38,575 nt of DNA from an uncultured Holophagaceae bacterium (GCA_903840385.1 CAIMFT010000130.1:1-38575), one strand, 5' to 3'; shown: positions 24,275-33,125, counted from the first letter of the stretch. The notes: generated by a model not told the origin, from the letters alone. Numbers and translations: made by a program.

Positions 24275-25965
24275 GCCTCCCAGCCCTCCGCGACTTCTTT
24301 GTCCGCCACCGGGAGAAAGCCACCGGCGTCTGGCGGGTGGGCCAGGAACTGACCCGCACCATCTACCTGGAGCTGGGCGACATCGTCTACGCCGCCAGCA
24401 CCCATCCCCAGGACCGCCTCACCCACCTGCTGGTGGAGCGGCGCAAGGTCACCCAGGCCCAGCTGGACTATGCCCTGGCCAACCTGAACCCCGGCATGTC
24501 CGTGGGCAAGAACCTCATCGAGATGGGCTTCATCACCCAGCGGGACCTCCTGGAGGTGGCCCGGGCTCAGGTGGAGCGTGTGGTCTGGGCCTGCCTGGCC
24601 ATTCAGGAGGCCCCCACCTTCGATGACCGCCCCCTGGACATCACCGTCGTGCGCCTGCCCTTTGATACCCCCGGCCTGCTGCTGGGGGGGGTCATGAACC
24701 TGGCGGACCGGGAGTCGGTGCTGGATGAGCTGGGCCCCCTCAACCAGGTCGTGGTGCTGGAAGGTCGGCGCCTCCTGGAGATGCCCCTCCCGGTGGACCT
24801 CGCCCGGGTCACGGGCCTGCTGGATGGCAGCCGGACCCTCCTGGAGCTGGGCCGCGAGGCCAGCATCGAGCCCTTCCGTCTGGGTGCCTTCGCCCTCTTC
24901 CTCCGGGAGATGGGCTGGGGGCGCCTCCACCAGCTCCCCCCCCTGGACCGGCACGCCCTCGAAATGGCCCTCGAGCAGGCGGAGCCCGTCATCACCGGCC
25001 CCCTGCCCATCCGCCATGAGGACATGGATGGGACCCTCATGGCAGAGTCCCAGCCTGAGCCCCTGGCCGAGCCTGAGGTCGAGACCCTCCCTGAGCCCCT
25101 GCCCGAGCCCGACGCCGACTCCGAGTACCTGACCGTGCCTGCGCCCCAGCCCTCCTGGGACGCCCCGGAGCCCGAGGCCCCGCCCCCTCCCCCGGAGGTC
25201 CCCATGAGCACCACCCCCGATCCCACCCCTGAGCCCACCCCTGAGCCCGAGCCCGCCCTGACCATTCAGCGCGATCCCCGGCCGGAGCCTGAACCGGCCG
25301 CCCCTGAGGGGGAGGAACCGACCGCAGACACGCCTCCGGCCCGCAAGCCCTGGTGGCTCCTGGCTGGGGTCATCCTCCTGAGCACCGTGGTGGTGCTGGG
25401 CTACCGCTGGACCGCCCGGAAGCGGGTCATCCCACCGGTCACCCCGGCCCCTGCCGCCGTGGCTCCGGTGCCCGCCCCCACCCCCGCTCCCACTCCGGCG
25501 GCAACACCGGCCGCCGACCCCGCCCAGGCAGCCACGCCTGCGCCTCCGGCCGAGGCCCCCAAGCCTACCCCCGAGGCCGCCAAGCCTGCGGCCGCCGCCC
25601 CAGCAGGGCCCGCCTCCAAGGCCGACCGGCTGAAGGCCATCGCCAAGGGGGACTGGCCCGTGGTCCTGCGCCAGGGCGAAGAGCAGAGAAAGCAGCTGGA
25701 GAGCCGCTGGACCCTCCGCCTGGAGATTGCCTGTCAGGTGGACACCGTCCAGCACGCCGCCGACCTCCTCAAGGACCAGGACCCGGATCTCTTTGTGCTG
25801 CCCATGGCCATGCGGGACGGCCGGACCTGCTACCAGGTGTTCCTGGGCTCCTTCGCCTCTGAGCCTGTGGCCCGGGATGCCGCCAAGCACCTGCCGGCGC
25901 CCTTCCTCGCCGAGGGGAATCGACCCAAACCCTTCCGGGTGGGTCAGATACCGGATAAGCAGTAA
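24271..25965 (+). CDS. DUF4388-like cytoplasmic domain, membrane segment, SPOR-like periplasmic domain
   Basis: The ATG at 24271 overlaps the tyrS stop by 4 bp; the protein has 564 residues. Residues about 1-110 resemble DUF4388/PATAN ([19 protein letters not shown], then a helical stretch with [20 protein letters not shown]). A second helical unit ([20 protein letters not shown]) ends near residue 215. A Pro/Glu-rich linker leads to one membrane segment at about 360-380 ([20 protein letters not shown]). An Ala/Pro-rich linker and a C-terminal SPOR-like domain (about 480-564; [22 protein letters not shown]) follow. SPOR domains bind denuded peptidoglycan at division sites and DUF4388 occurs in signalling proteins. 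The layout suggests a link between cytoplasmic signalling and the septal wall. No function is established. Confidence 0.82.
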   Translation: MSLPALRDFFVRHREKATGVWRVGQELTRTIYLELGDIVYAASTHPQDRLTHLLVERRKVTQAQLDYALANLNPGMSVGKNLIEMGFITQRDLLEVARAQVERVVWACLAIQEAPTFDDRPLDITVVRLPFDTPGLLLGGVMNLADRESVLDELGPLNQVVVLEGRRLLEMPLPVDLARVTGLLDGSRTLLELGREASIEPFRLGAFALFLREMGWGRLHQLPPLDRHALEMALEQAEPVITGPLPIRHEDMDGTLMAESQPEPLAEPEVETLPEPLPEPDADSEYLTVPAPQPSWDAPEPEAPPPPPEVPMSTTPDPTPEPTPEPEPALTIQRDPRPEPEPAAPEGEEPTADTPPARKPWWLLAGVILLSTVVVLGYRWTARKRVIPPVTPAPAAVAPVPAPTPAPTPAATPAADPAQAATPAPPAEAPKPTPEAAKPAAAAPAGPASKADRLKAIAKGDWPVVLRQGEEQRKQLESRWTLRLEIACQVDTVQHAADLLKDQDPDLFVLPMAMRDGRTCYQVFLGSFASEPVARDAAKHLPAPFLAEGNRPKPFRVGQIPDKQ

Positions 25966-26007
25966 TCGGCCCCTTCAGGCCACTTATCAGAAACGGTTTA
26001 CCGGTCC

Positions 26008-26036
26008 TTTACAAGTGGGCTCGGTTTACGTATACT
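26008..26036 (+). promoter_or_regulatory. Sigma-70-type promoter for rlpA-ispD
   Basis: TTTACA (26008-26013) and TATACT (26031-26036) are separated by exactly 17 bp, close to consensus. Transcription would start near 26043, leaving a leader of about 175 bases before the rlpA ATG. The leader contains a perfect palindrome, CGTGGATCCACG (26141-26152), and ACTGGAG/CTCCAGT arms. I see no known riboswitch in it. Confidence 0.8.
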
Positions 26037-26217
26037 AAAATTCGAATATGAGGCAGGTTCGTCATCCTGAACCGCCCGATCTTTGCGGAGTCCGATGCTG
26101 TCCCTCTTCCATCCATCCAACTGGAGTCAGGCGTGCGTGTCGTGGATCCACGAGATCCAGGTCGCCTTCGACCCTCCAGTTCCGGTGGTGCCTGGCAGAG
26201 GGGGCTTCCTCCGCATC

Positions 26218-26940
26218 ATGCGGTGGCGCACCCCAGGCCTGGCAGGGCTGGTGCTCCTCAGCTTCACCCTCCACTGCACCCGGCCACCGGCCTCCCTGGC
26301 CCTGGCGCCGGCGGGCTCCCACGGTCGAAGCAGCGCCCTGGAGGGGCAGCCCTATATTGAAGAGGGCACGGCCAGCTGGTACGGCGGGGATGGCGACGGC
26401 TTCTCCGGTCGGCCCACAGCCAATGGCGACACCTTCGATCCTGACCAGTTCACCTGCGCCCACCGCACCCTCCCCCTCGGTGCCTTCGTGGAAGTGGAGA
26501 ACCTGGACAACCGGAAGCGGGTGGTCCTGAGGGTCAATGACCGGGGCCCCTTCCTCAAGAACCGGGTGCTGGATGTCTCCCGCCGCGGCGCCAAGGAGCT
26601 GGGCTTCCAGGGCCAGGGTACCGCCCGGATTCGCCTGCGCACCGTGGATGCCATGGGCCTGCCGGTGGCGCTGGATCCAAGCTTTGACCGGGCCAACCCC
26701 TATGTGGTGCAGGTGGCCTCGCTAACTAATCCCAAGAATATTGAAGCACTTACACGTGAACTTGAGAACACCTTCGGCGTGGTCACCCTGCAGTCGGCCA
26801 CCACCAAAGGGGGGCTCTCCGTGAAGCGGGTCCGCGTCGGCAGCTACACCAGCCGCACGGATGCCGAGCAGACCGCCCAGCAGCTGGCCAAGATCCTCAA
26901 GGACCGCGGTGTCGAGCCCTTCATCACCCGCCAGCGCTGA
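26218..26940 (+). CDS. rlpA: RlpA-like septal ring lytic lipoprotein
   Basis: With the ATG at 26218 the protein has 240 residues and begins with a lipoprotein signal ending SFTLHC; earlier in-frame starts would bury this signal. Residues about 42-135 are the RlpA double-psi beta-barrel (GTASWYGGDGDGFSGRPTANG, AHRTLPLGAFVEVENL, VNDRGPF, LDVSRRGAKELG). The conserved His and Asp of the lytic-transglycosylase-type site are present. Residues about 160-240 are a SPOR domain (YVVQVASLTNPKNIEAL, VRVGSYTSRTDAEQTAQQL). RlpA cuts peptide-free glycan strands at the division site from the outer membrane. The neighbour upstream also ends in a SPOR-like domain. ispD overlaps its 3' end. Confidence 0.93.
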   Translation: MRWRTPGLAGLVLLSFTLHCTRPPASLALAPAGSHGRSSALEGQPYIEEGTASWYGGDGDGFSGRPTANGDTFDPDQFTCAHRTLPLGAFVEVENLDNRKRVVLRVNDRGPFLKNRVLDVSRRGAKELGFQGQGTARIRLRTVDAMGLPVALDPSFDRANPYVVQVASLTNPKNIEALTRELENTFGVVTLQSATTKGGLSVKRVRVGSYTSRTDAEQTAQQLAKILKDRGVEPFITRQR

Positions 26941-27613
26941 CAGCCTGCGCCCCTTCCTGGTGATTCCCGCCGGGGGCCGGGGTGTGCGCATGGGCGGGGG
27001 GGTGCCCAAGCAGTTCCGCGACTGGGATGGGCGGCCCCTGCTCCAGGCCACCGTGGAGGCCTTCCTGGCGGAGGGCATGCCCCCCCTGGCCGGCATCGCC
27101 CTGGCCGTGCCCGAGTCCCACCTGGCGGAGGCCCAGGGCTGGGCCTTCGGTGTGCCCTGTGTGGTGGTCGTGGGTGGTGAGACCCGCCAGCAGTCCGTGC
27201 TGGCCGCCCTCCAGGCCCTCCCCCTCCAGCCCCTGGCCCCGGTGCTGATCCACGATGCCGTCCGGCCCTTTCCGCCACCGGGTCCCCTGCGGGCAGCCCT
27301 CGCCGCCCTGGCCCACTGCGATGGTAGCCTCCTGGGGGAGCCCTCCACGGACACCCTCAAGCGGGTGGACGCCACTGGCAGGGTGCTGGGCACCGAGCCC
27401 CGGGACGTGCTCTTCCGGGCCCAGACCCCTCAGATCGCCCCCCTGGGGACCTGGCTTCGGGCCTTTGCCGCCGCCGAGGCGGACGGTTTTACAGGCACGG
27501 ACGACGTGGCCCTCCTGGAGCGCCTGGGCCTGAAGGTCCAGCTCATCGAGAGCCCCAGCAGCAACCTGAAGCTCACCACCCCCGAAGACTGGGAGCGGGC
27601 CCGGCCGCGCTGA
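26909..27613 (+). CDS. ispD: 2-C-methyl-D-erythritol 4-phosphate cytidylyltransferase
   Basis: IspD joins CTP and methylerythritol phosphate in the MEP isoprenoid pathway. Motifs in order: VIPAGGRGVRMGGGVPKQF (nucleotide-binding loop), VVGGETRQQSVLAAL, LIHDAVRPF, ADTLKRV-like STDTLKRV, FRAQTPQ, TDDVALLE and KLTTPEDW. All fit the family. The GTG at 26909, five bases after AAGGA, gives 234 residues and the normal short lead before the first strand. It overlaps the end of rlpA by 32 bp. An ATG at 26861 and a GTG at 26960 are alternatives. No ispF follows, unlike in many genomes. The overlap implies cotranscription and coupling with rlpA. Confidence 0.92.
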   Translation: MSSPSSPASADSLRPFLVIPAGGRGVRMGGGVPKQFRDWDGRPLLQATVEAFLAEGMPPLAGIALAVPESHLAEAQGWAFGVPCVVVVGGETRQQSVLAALQALPLQPLAPVLIHDAVRPFPPPGPLRAALAALAHCDGSLLGEPSTDTLKRVDATGRVLGTEPRDVLFRAQTPQIAPLGTWLRAFAAAEADGFTGTDDVALLERLGLKVQLIESPSSNLKLTTPEDWERARPR

Positions 27614-27627
27614 CCACACTGTGTGGT
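27613..27627. other. Small palindrome at the ispD stop
   Basis: ACCACAC-T-GTGTGGT is perfectly symmetrical and begins at the last base of the ispD stop codon. It is followed by TTTAG rather than a full T-run. It may end the rlpA-ispD transcript weakly or bind a protein. Confidence 0.35.
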
Positions 27628-27653
27628 TTAGAACCCACAATTCCTTTTCTCAA

Positions 27654-27690
27654 TATCTAATTTAAATCATGCAATGATTTAAATTAGATA
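27654..27690. promoter_or_regulatory. Perfect 37-nt AT-rich palindrome upstream of lpxC
   Basis: The arms TATCTAATTTAAATCAT (27654-27670) and its exact reverse complement (27674-27690) flank the triplet GCA. All 17 base pairs match, 15 of them A-T, in a genome stretch near 70% GC. It ends 38 bp before the lpxC ATG. No T-run follows, so it is unlike a terminator. It could be an operator for a dimeric or tetrameric protein, a DNA structure site, or an RNA hairpin in the lpxC leader. Confidence 0.9.
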
Positions 27691-27728
27691 ATGGCACAAG
27701 AATCGCTTTGGAACCCCCAGAGGTTCCC

Positions 27729-28637
27729 ATGCCCCGCAGTGCCACACCCCAGACCCTGAGCCGCGAGATCACCCTCGCCGGCCACGGCCTGCATGGGAAC
27801 CGGCCCTGCACGGTGCGCCTGGTCCCGGCGACGGCGGCCATGGGCCTGGTGTTCGTCCACACCCCCACCGGCACCGAGATCCCTGTGAAGGCGGCTCTGG
27901 CGGGTGACCTGGTCCTCTCCACCACCCTGGTGAAGGACGGCGTGCGCCTCCAGACCATCGAGCACCTGCTGTCGGCCCTGGTGGGCCTTGAGGTTGAGCA
28001 CCTCCGCATCGAAGTGGACGGCGAGGAGCTCCCCATCCTGGACGGCAGCGCCTCCCCCTGGGTCGAGGCCATTCTGCAGGCCGGCATCCGCTCCCTGGAC
28101 GGTCGCCGCCGCTTCATGAAGATCACCCGCCCCATCGAGGTGAGGAACGGCGACCGCTGGATCCGCGCCCTCCCCTACGATGGCTTCCGCCTGCGCTACG
28201 CCATCGACTTCCCCATCCCCGCCCTGGGCCGCCAGAGCCGCGAGCTCACCCTGACCCCCGAGAAGTACCGCCGGGAGCTGGGTGCCGCTCGCACCTTCTG
28301 CCTGGCACAGGAAGTCGAGCTGATGCGCTCTCGTGGTCTGGCCCTGGGGGGCAGCCTGGACAACGCCGTGGTCTTCGGCGCCGACGGCCCCCTGAACGAC
28401 TCCCTCCGCTACGAGGACGAGGCCGTCCGCCACAAGATGCTCGACCTGGTGGGTGATCTGGCCCTCCTCGGCGCCCCCCTGCTGGGCCTGGTGGAAGCCC
28501 ACGCGGCCGGCCACGCCCTCCATGTGGCCCTGACCCAGGCCATCCTCGCCGCCCCCGACAGCTGGGAGTGGACCGAGTTCCCCGCCCCCGCCAAGATCCG
28601 CCGCTTCTTCCCCGCCCTGGTCGCCCAGCCCGCCTGA
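27729..28637 (+). CDS. lpxC: UDP-3-O-acyl-N-acetylglucosamine deacetylase
   Basis: LpxC carries out the committed zinc-dependent step of lipid A synthesis in the cytoplasm. The ATG at 27729 follows GAGG and gives 302 residues, the usual length. Zinc ligands are visible: His79 (TIEHLLSAL), His235 and Asp239 (RHKMLDLVGD). Catalytic His262 lies in AAGHALH. LDGSASP and DNAVVF, both typical, are present. In E. coli LpxC amount is set by proteolysis. Here the notable upstream feature is the 37-nt palindrome, which may control expression. hisD begins 87 bp downstream. Confidence 0.96.
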   Translation: MPRSATPQTLSREITLAGHGLHGNRPCTVRLVPATAAMGLVFVHTPTGTEIPVKAALAGDLVLSTTLVKDGVRLQTIEHLLSALVGLEVEHLRIEVDGEELPILDGSASPWVEAILQAGIRSLDGRRRFMKITRPIEVRNGDRWIRALPYDGFRLRYAIDFPIPALGRQSRELTLTPEKYRRELGAARTFCLAQEVELMRSRGLALGGSLDNAVVFGADGPLNDSLRYEDEAVRHKMLDLVGDLALLGAPLLGLVEAHAAGHALHVALTQAILAAPDSWEWTEFPAPAKIRRFFPALVAQPA

Positions 28638-28724
28638 ATTGACGGCAGCCAGACGATGGCAATGACTGTATTTATCGTTGCGGCGCCTCACTGAATCTGG
28701 CAGACTTAGCGCTTCACCTCCGAG

Positions 28725-30062
28725 GTGCATAGGTGTTACTTCATCCCAACCACTGACCTGAACTGCCGGGACCAAGTGCCCGGGTGGGTGGCTTCTTTGG
28801 CCAGGAATGCGGGGATGGAGGAGGACACGCGGAAGGCCGTTGCGGCCATCCTCGGCGACGTGCGCCAGCGCGGCCTGCCCGCAGTACTGGACTGGACCGA
28901 GCGCTTCGACGGCGTGCGCCTGGACCCGGCTACCCTGCGCATTCCCGCCTCAGCCCTGGAAGCCGCCCGGGCTGATCTAGACCGCGACCAGCCGGACCTC
29001 ATGGCAGCGCTACGGGAAATGATCGCCAACGTGCGGCGCTTCGCCGAGGGGCAGCGGACCTGCCTGCAGGACCTCAGCCTTGCCCTGCCCGGTGGTGGCA
29101 CCGTGGGTGAGCGCTGGTGCGCCCTGCAAGCCGCCGGTGTCTACATCCCCGGGGGCCGAGCCTTCTATCCATCCACCCTGGCTATGACCGTCATCCCCGC
29201 CCAGGTGGCCGGGGTGGCCCGCATCGTGGGCGTCACCCCGCCCAAGCCCCAGCCCACCCTGCCTGGCGCCTGGGGCGTCGATCCTCTGGTCCTGGCCTGT
29301 GCGGCGGAGCTGGGCCTCACGGAGCTCTATCCCTTTGGCGGTGCCCAGGCCCTGGGCTGGCTGGCCTACGGGGAGCCCGCCGTGGACCTCGTGGCCGGGC
29401 CCGGCAACCGCTTCGTAGCCGAGGCCAAGCGCCAGCTCATCGGCACCTGCGGCATCGACGCCCTGGCCGGCCCCACGGAAGTTCTGATCCTGGCCGACGC
29501 CAGCGCCGACCCCGCCTGGCTGGCGGAAGACCTGCTGGCCCAGGCCGAGCACGACCCGGACGCCGCCGCTGTGCTGGTGAGTGCCGACCGCGCGCTGCTG
29601 GCAGCCGTGGACGCCGAGCTCCAGACCCGGGTGGCGGCTTCGCCCCGGCGGACCATCCTCGAGCAGAGCCTCGCCGCCCACGGCCGCCTGGTCTGCGCCG
29701 AGCGGGACATCGCCATCGCCCTGGCCCAGGCCTGGGCCCCCGAGCACCTGGAGCTGGCCGTGGCGGATCCCGACGCCTGGCTGCCCTACCTCACCACTGC
29801 CGGGGCCGTCTTCATCGGCGCCCCCAGCGCGGAGGCCTTCGGCGACTATGGGGCCGGCCCCAACCACGTGCTGCCCACGGACCGCAGCGCCCGCTACACC
29901 AGCCCGCTGGGCGTAGCCACCTTCCTCAAGCGCCAGAGCCTCCTGCGCCTGTCCTCCGCTGATGCCGCCACCATGGCCCCCTGGGTCCAGCGCCTGGCGG
30001 AAGCCGAGGGCCTGCCCCACCATGGCCGCAGCGCCGCCCTCCGAGCCCGCAGGCCCTCCTAG
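28725..30062 (+). CDS. hisD: Histidinol dehydrogenase
   Basis: HisD oxidises histidinol to histidine in two NAD-dependent steps. The frame from GTG 28725 gives 445 residues. An ATG at 28815, behind AGGA, would give 415 and is a fair alternative, because neither start has a strong ribosome site. Family motifs are all present: the YIPGG segment, [29 protein letters not shown], the AEHDPDA zinc region, WAPEHLEL with the catalytic Glu-His pair, [13 protein letters not shown], and a C-terminal GLPHHGRSA. It opens the histidine operon, and hisC follows after 80 bp, the largest gap inside the cluster. A TTGACG at 28639-28644 could be a -35, but no matching -10 is convincing. Confidence 0.95.
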   Translation: MHRCYFIPTTDLNCRDQVPGWVASLARNAGMEEDTRKAVAAILGDVRQRGLPAVLDWTERFDGVRLDPATLRIPASALEAARADLDRDQPDLMAALREMIANVRRFAEGQRTCLQDLSLALPGGGTVGERWCALQAAGVYIPGGRAFYPSTLAMTVIPAQVAGVARIVGVTPPKPQPTLPGAWGVDPLVLACAAELGLTELYPFGGAQALGWLAYGEPAVDLVAGPGNRFVAEAKRQLIGTCGIDALAGPTEVLILADASADPAWLAEDLLAQAEHDPDAAAVLVSADRALLAAVDAELQTRVAASPRRTILEQSLAAHGRLVCAERDIAIALAQAWAPEHLELAVADPDAWLPYLTTAGAVFIGAPSAEAFGDYGAGPNHVLPTDRSARYTSPLGVATFLKRQSLLRLSSADAATMAPWVQRLAEAEGLPHHGRSAALRARRPS

Positions 30063-30142
30063 GTAAGCCCGCCCCGCTATCCTCTGCCCCGCTTCCCAAT
30101 CCGGGAAAGACGGGTTCCCTGCCACCCTCAACCTGAGCCCCC

Positions 30143-31903
30143 ATGCCCCTCCTCCGTCCCGATCTGGCCGACCTGCCCGCCTACCAGCGCCCCCCCGAGG
30201 CCCTGGCGGGGCTGCGTCTGCACATGAACGAGGCGGCAGCGGACTGGCCAGCAGCCCCCCGGGACGCCCTGCTGGCGCGCCTCCGTGACCTGCCCTTCCA
30301 CCTCTATCCTGAGCGCCAAGCCGAGCTGACCGAGCGCCTGCGCCGCCACCTGGGGGCCCCCGAGGGTGGCCTGGCCCTGGGCCCTTCCAGCGGTGCCCTC
30401 CTGGACCTGGTGGCCCTGGCGGGGCTCAGCCCCGGGGACACCGTAGCCATGCCCGAGCCGGCTTTCAGTCTCTACCCCCTGCTGGTGCGCCGCCACGGCG
30501 GTCAGGTCCGCTCCGTGCCCCAGGGCACGGGCTTCCCCCTGGCGCCCTGGTTCGAGGCCCTGGACTGCCGTCAGCTCTGGCTGACCCTGCCCAACAACCC
30601 TACCGGGGCCTGGCTCTCCCCGGAGGCGCTCGAACCCCTGCTGGAAGCCGCCGCCGCCCGGCCCGAGCCACCGCTGGTGGTGCTGGATGAGGCCTATGCC
30701 GAGTTCGCCCCCGCCACCCACCGCCTGGCCGTGGACCGCTACCCAAACGTCGTGCTCCTGCGCACCTTCAGCAAGGCCCTGGCCTCCGCCGGCTGGCGCC
30801 TGGGCTACCTCCTGGGCGACCCCGCCCTCATCGCCAAGCTCACGGCCCTGCAGCTGCCCTATTCCCTGCCCTCGGCCAGCCTCGAGGCCCTGGATGTGGC
30901 CCTCGACTTCGCCGCCGAGTTTGAGCCTGCGCTCCGGACCCTGCCGGAGCGCCGCGACCGCTTGGCGGCAGCTCTGTCGGCTTACAGTGTGGCCCCCAGC
31001 GCTGGCAACTTCCTGCACCTCAGCCCGGACCCGGCGCCCCTGCTGGAGCCCGCCGGTGTGAAGGTGCGCCGCCTCCCCGGCGCCGACGCCGCCCGCCTCA
31101 GCGTGGGCAGCGAAGCCGACATGGCCCGCGTGGCGGGCCTGCTGGGGGCGACCCTGCCGGCCCCAGCGCCCCGGCCCCGCCGCCGCCTCCTGGCCCTGGA
31201 CGTGGACGGCGTGCTCATTGATGCCGACCGCAGCTTCCTGGAGGCCGTGGCCCGGGCCCTGGCTGAGCTGCGCCCCGCCCTGCCCTGGACCGACGGCTGC
31301 TTCCGGGCTTTCAAGCGACTGGGCGGCTTCAACAACGACTTCCGCCTCACCGCCGGTGCCCTGGCCCTGGCCGAGGCCTTTGGCGATGTGGACCTGCAGC
31401 CCATCGTGGAGGGCGCTGCGGCTGGCTTTCCGGAGCTGGAGGCTCGTATCGCCGCCCTGGAGCCCTGCGCCCAGGCCGTGGTGCAGAAGCACTATGCCGA
31501 CACGGTTCTCCTCGAGCAGCCCCTGGCCACCCTGGCCGAGCTCCAGGCCACAGGCTGGGAGCTGGCGGTGCTCACGGGCCGTCCCCCCGAGGAGGTCCTG
31601 CTGGCCTGGAAGGTGCTCCAGTTCAGCCTGCCCGCCATCGGTGATGCGGCCCCCCACCTGCGCAAGCCTGAGCCCGCTGGCCTGCTGCAGCTGGCCGATG
31701 CCTTCCGCGCCGAGGAGATCGTCTTCGCCGGCGACACAGTGGATGACGCCCGCTGCCTGCGCACCGCAGCGGCCCTGCGCCCCGACCTCACCTGGCGCTT
31801 CGCCGCCATCGGCCCTGACCGCGCCCGCTTCGCCGCACCGAACGACCTGCAGGCCCCTGCCCTCCGAGACCTCCTCCCCACCCTGACCCAGGAGTTGCCA
31901 TGA
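30143..31903 (+). CDS. hisC: Fused histidinol-phosphate aminotransferase and HAD phosphatase
   Basis: The 586-residue protein has two parts. Residues 1 to about 340 are HisC: LPNNPTGAWLSPE, DEAYAEFAP, and the PLP lysine at 211 in TFSKALASAGWRLG. After a short PAPRPRRR linker, residues about 349-586 are a HAD-superfamily hydrolase with all four motifs: nucleophile Asp353 and Asp355 in LDVDGVLID, LTGRPPEE, a lysine in LRKPEP, and FAGDTVDDA. The hisB gene next door encodes only the dehydratase, and no other histidinol-phosphate phosphatase is in the operon. The HAD part therefore probably supplies that step, directly downstream of the HisC product. This is inference; the domain is not of the classical HisB-N type. 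The stop overlaps hisB (ATGA). Confidence 0.92.
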   Translation: MPLLRPDLADLPAYQRPPEALAGLRLHMNEAAADWPAAPRDALLARLRDLPFHLYPERQAELTERLRRHLGAPEGGLALGPSSGALLDLVALAGLSPGDTVAMPEPAFSLYPLLVRRHGGQVRSVPQGTGFPLAPWFEALDCRQLWLTLPNNPTGAWLSPEALEPLLEAAAARPEPPLVVLDEAYAEFAPATHRLAVDRYPNVVLLRTFSKALASAGWRLGYLLGDPALIAKLTALQLPYSLPSASLEALDVALDFAAEFEPALRTLPERRDRLAAALSAYSVAPSAGNFLHLSPDPAPLLEPAGVKVRRLPGADAARLSVGSEADMARVAGLLGATLPAPAPRPRRRLLALDVDGVLIDADRSFLEAVARALAELRPALPWTDGCFRAFKRLGGFNNDFRLTAGALALAEAFGDVDLQPIVEGAAAGFPELEARIAALEPCAQAVVQKHYADTVLLEQPLATLAELQATGWELAVLTGRPPEEVLLAWKVLQFSLPAIGDAAPHLRKPEPAGLLQLADAFRAEEIVFAGDTVDDARCLRTAAALRPDLTWRFAAIGPDRARFAAPNDLQAPALRDLLPTLTQELP

Positions 31904-32484
31904 GGACCGCCACCCTCTCTCGCACCACCGCTGAAACCCAGGTGCACCTCGGCCTTGCCCTGGATGGCGGCGTGACCCGCATCCACACCGGGCTGGGCTA
32001 CTTTGACCACATGCTCGCCCAGCTGGCGAAGCACGGCGGCTTTGGCCTCCAGGTGGACGCCAAGGGCGACCTGCCCGTGGACAGCCACCACCTGGTGGAG
32101 GATGTGGGCCTCTGCCTGGGTGACGCCCTGAAGGAAGCCCTGGGTGACCGGATCGGCCTGGCCCGCTTCGCCCACGCCTATGTGCCCCTGGACGAGGCCC
32201 TGGCCCGGGTGGTGGTGGACCTCTCCGGTCGCCCCTGGTGCGAGTTCTCCCCGGAGCTGCCGCCGGTGATCCTGGGCGATGGCTTCCAGGCCGAGATGGT
32301 GCGGGAGTTCTTCATCGCCCTCGCCATGCGCGGCGGGCTCTGCATCCACGCCGACCTGATCCGCGGCGTGAACACCCACCACAAGATCGAGGCCCTCTTC
32401 AAGGCCCTGGCCAAGGCCCTGCGCCTGGCCACCCGCATCGAGGGCAGCGACATGCCGTCCACCAAGGGGACCCTCACCGCATGA
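31900..32484 (+). CDS. hisB: Imidazoleglycerol-phosphate dehydratase
   Basis: The 194-residue monofunctional dehydratase makes imidazole acetol phosphate. Metal-binding motifs are clear: DHMLAQLAKHG, DSHHLVEDVG, and HHKIEALFKALAKAL, with a terminal STKGTL. It lacks the N-terminal phosphatase domain seen in enterobacterial HisB. Starts and stops overlap its neighbours by 4 bp on both sides (ATGA), so translation is coupled to hisC upstream and hisH downstream. Confidence 0.96.
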   Translation: MRTATLSRTTAETQVHLGLALDGGVTRIHTGLGYFDHMLAQLAKHGGFGLQVDAKGDLPVDSHHLVEDVGLCLGDALKEALGDRIGLARFAHAYVPLDEALARVVVDLSGRPWCEFSPELPPVILGDGFQAEMVREFFIALAMRGGLCIHADLIRGVNTHHKIEALFKALAKALRLATRIEGSDMPSTKGTLTA

Positions 32485-33125
32485 GCCCCTCCGCACCCAT
32501 CACCCTCATCGACTACGATGCCGGCAACCTGGCCTCGCTGGAGGGGGCCCTGGATCGCCTGGGCCTCGACCACCGGCGGGCCACCACCCCGGACCTGGCC
32601 GCGGACCGCGGGCCCATCATCCTGCCGGGCGTCGGTCACTTCGAGTCCGCCCGCCGGTCCCTGGTGGAGCGCGGCTGGTGGGGTGCCATCCCCAGCTTCG
32701 TGGCTGACGGCCGCCCCCTGCTGGGCATCTGCCTGGGCCTGCAGCTGCTCTCCGAGGGCAGCGAAGAAGCGCCCCGGACCTCGGGCCTGGGCCTCATCCC
32801 GGGCCTGGTGCGGCGCCTGGGTCCCGGCGTGAAGGTGCCCCACATGGGCTGGAGCCGGGTCACCAGCCACAGCGCTCACCCGGGTCTGCCGGACGCCGAG
32901 GGGGGCTGGCTCTACTTCGTCCACAGCTATGCCCTGGAACCGGGCGCAGGCACGGTCTACGTGGCTGACCACGGCCGCCCCTTCGCCGCTGTGGAAGCCC
33001 GGGGCAACGTCCTCGGCTTCCAGCCCCACCCTGAAAAGTCTGGTGCCTTCGGCCAGCACCTCCTGCGCTCGGCCCTGGCCTGGATGGGCGCCCCTGCCAC
33101 CACCCCGGAGGCGTCATGCAACTGA
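32481..33125 (+). CDS. hisH: Imidazole glycerol phosphate synthase, glutaminase subunit
   Basis: HisH frees ammonia from glutamine and passes it to HisF. The ATG at 32481 overlaps the hisB stop, giving 214 residues. The class I amidotransferase triad is Cys84 (GICLGLQLL), His183 and Glu185 (FQPHPEKS). LIDYDAGNLASL at the start and LPGVGHF are family features. Its end overlaps hisA by 10 bp. Its partner hisF lies one gene further on. Confidence 0.96.
   Translation: MSPSAPITLIDYDAGNLASLEGALDRLGLDHRRATTPDLAADRGPIILPGVGHFESARRSLVERGWWGAIPSFVADGRPLLGICLGLQLLSEGSEEAPRTSGLGLIPGLVRRLGPGVKVPHMGWSRVTSHSAHPGLPDAEGGWLYFVHSYALEPGAGTVYVADHGRPFAAVEARGNVLGFQPHPEKSGAFGQHLLRSALAWMGAPATTPEASCN

Noticed and set aside
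26141..26152. 12-bp palindrome CGTGGATCCACG as a regulator site
   Set aside because: It is too short on its own to support an operator call. It is kept only as a note in the promoter entry.
28656..28694. Possible histidine attenuator leader peptide upstream of hisD
   Set aside because: The 12-residue frame has a single His and no competing stem-loops with a T-run, so it does not fit classical his attenuation.
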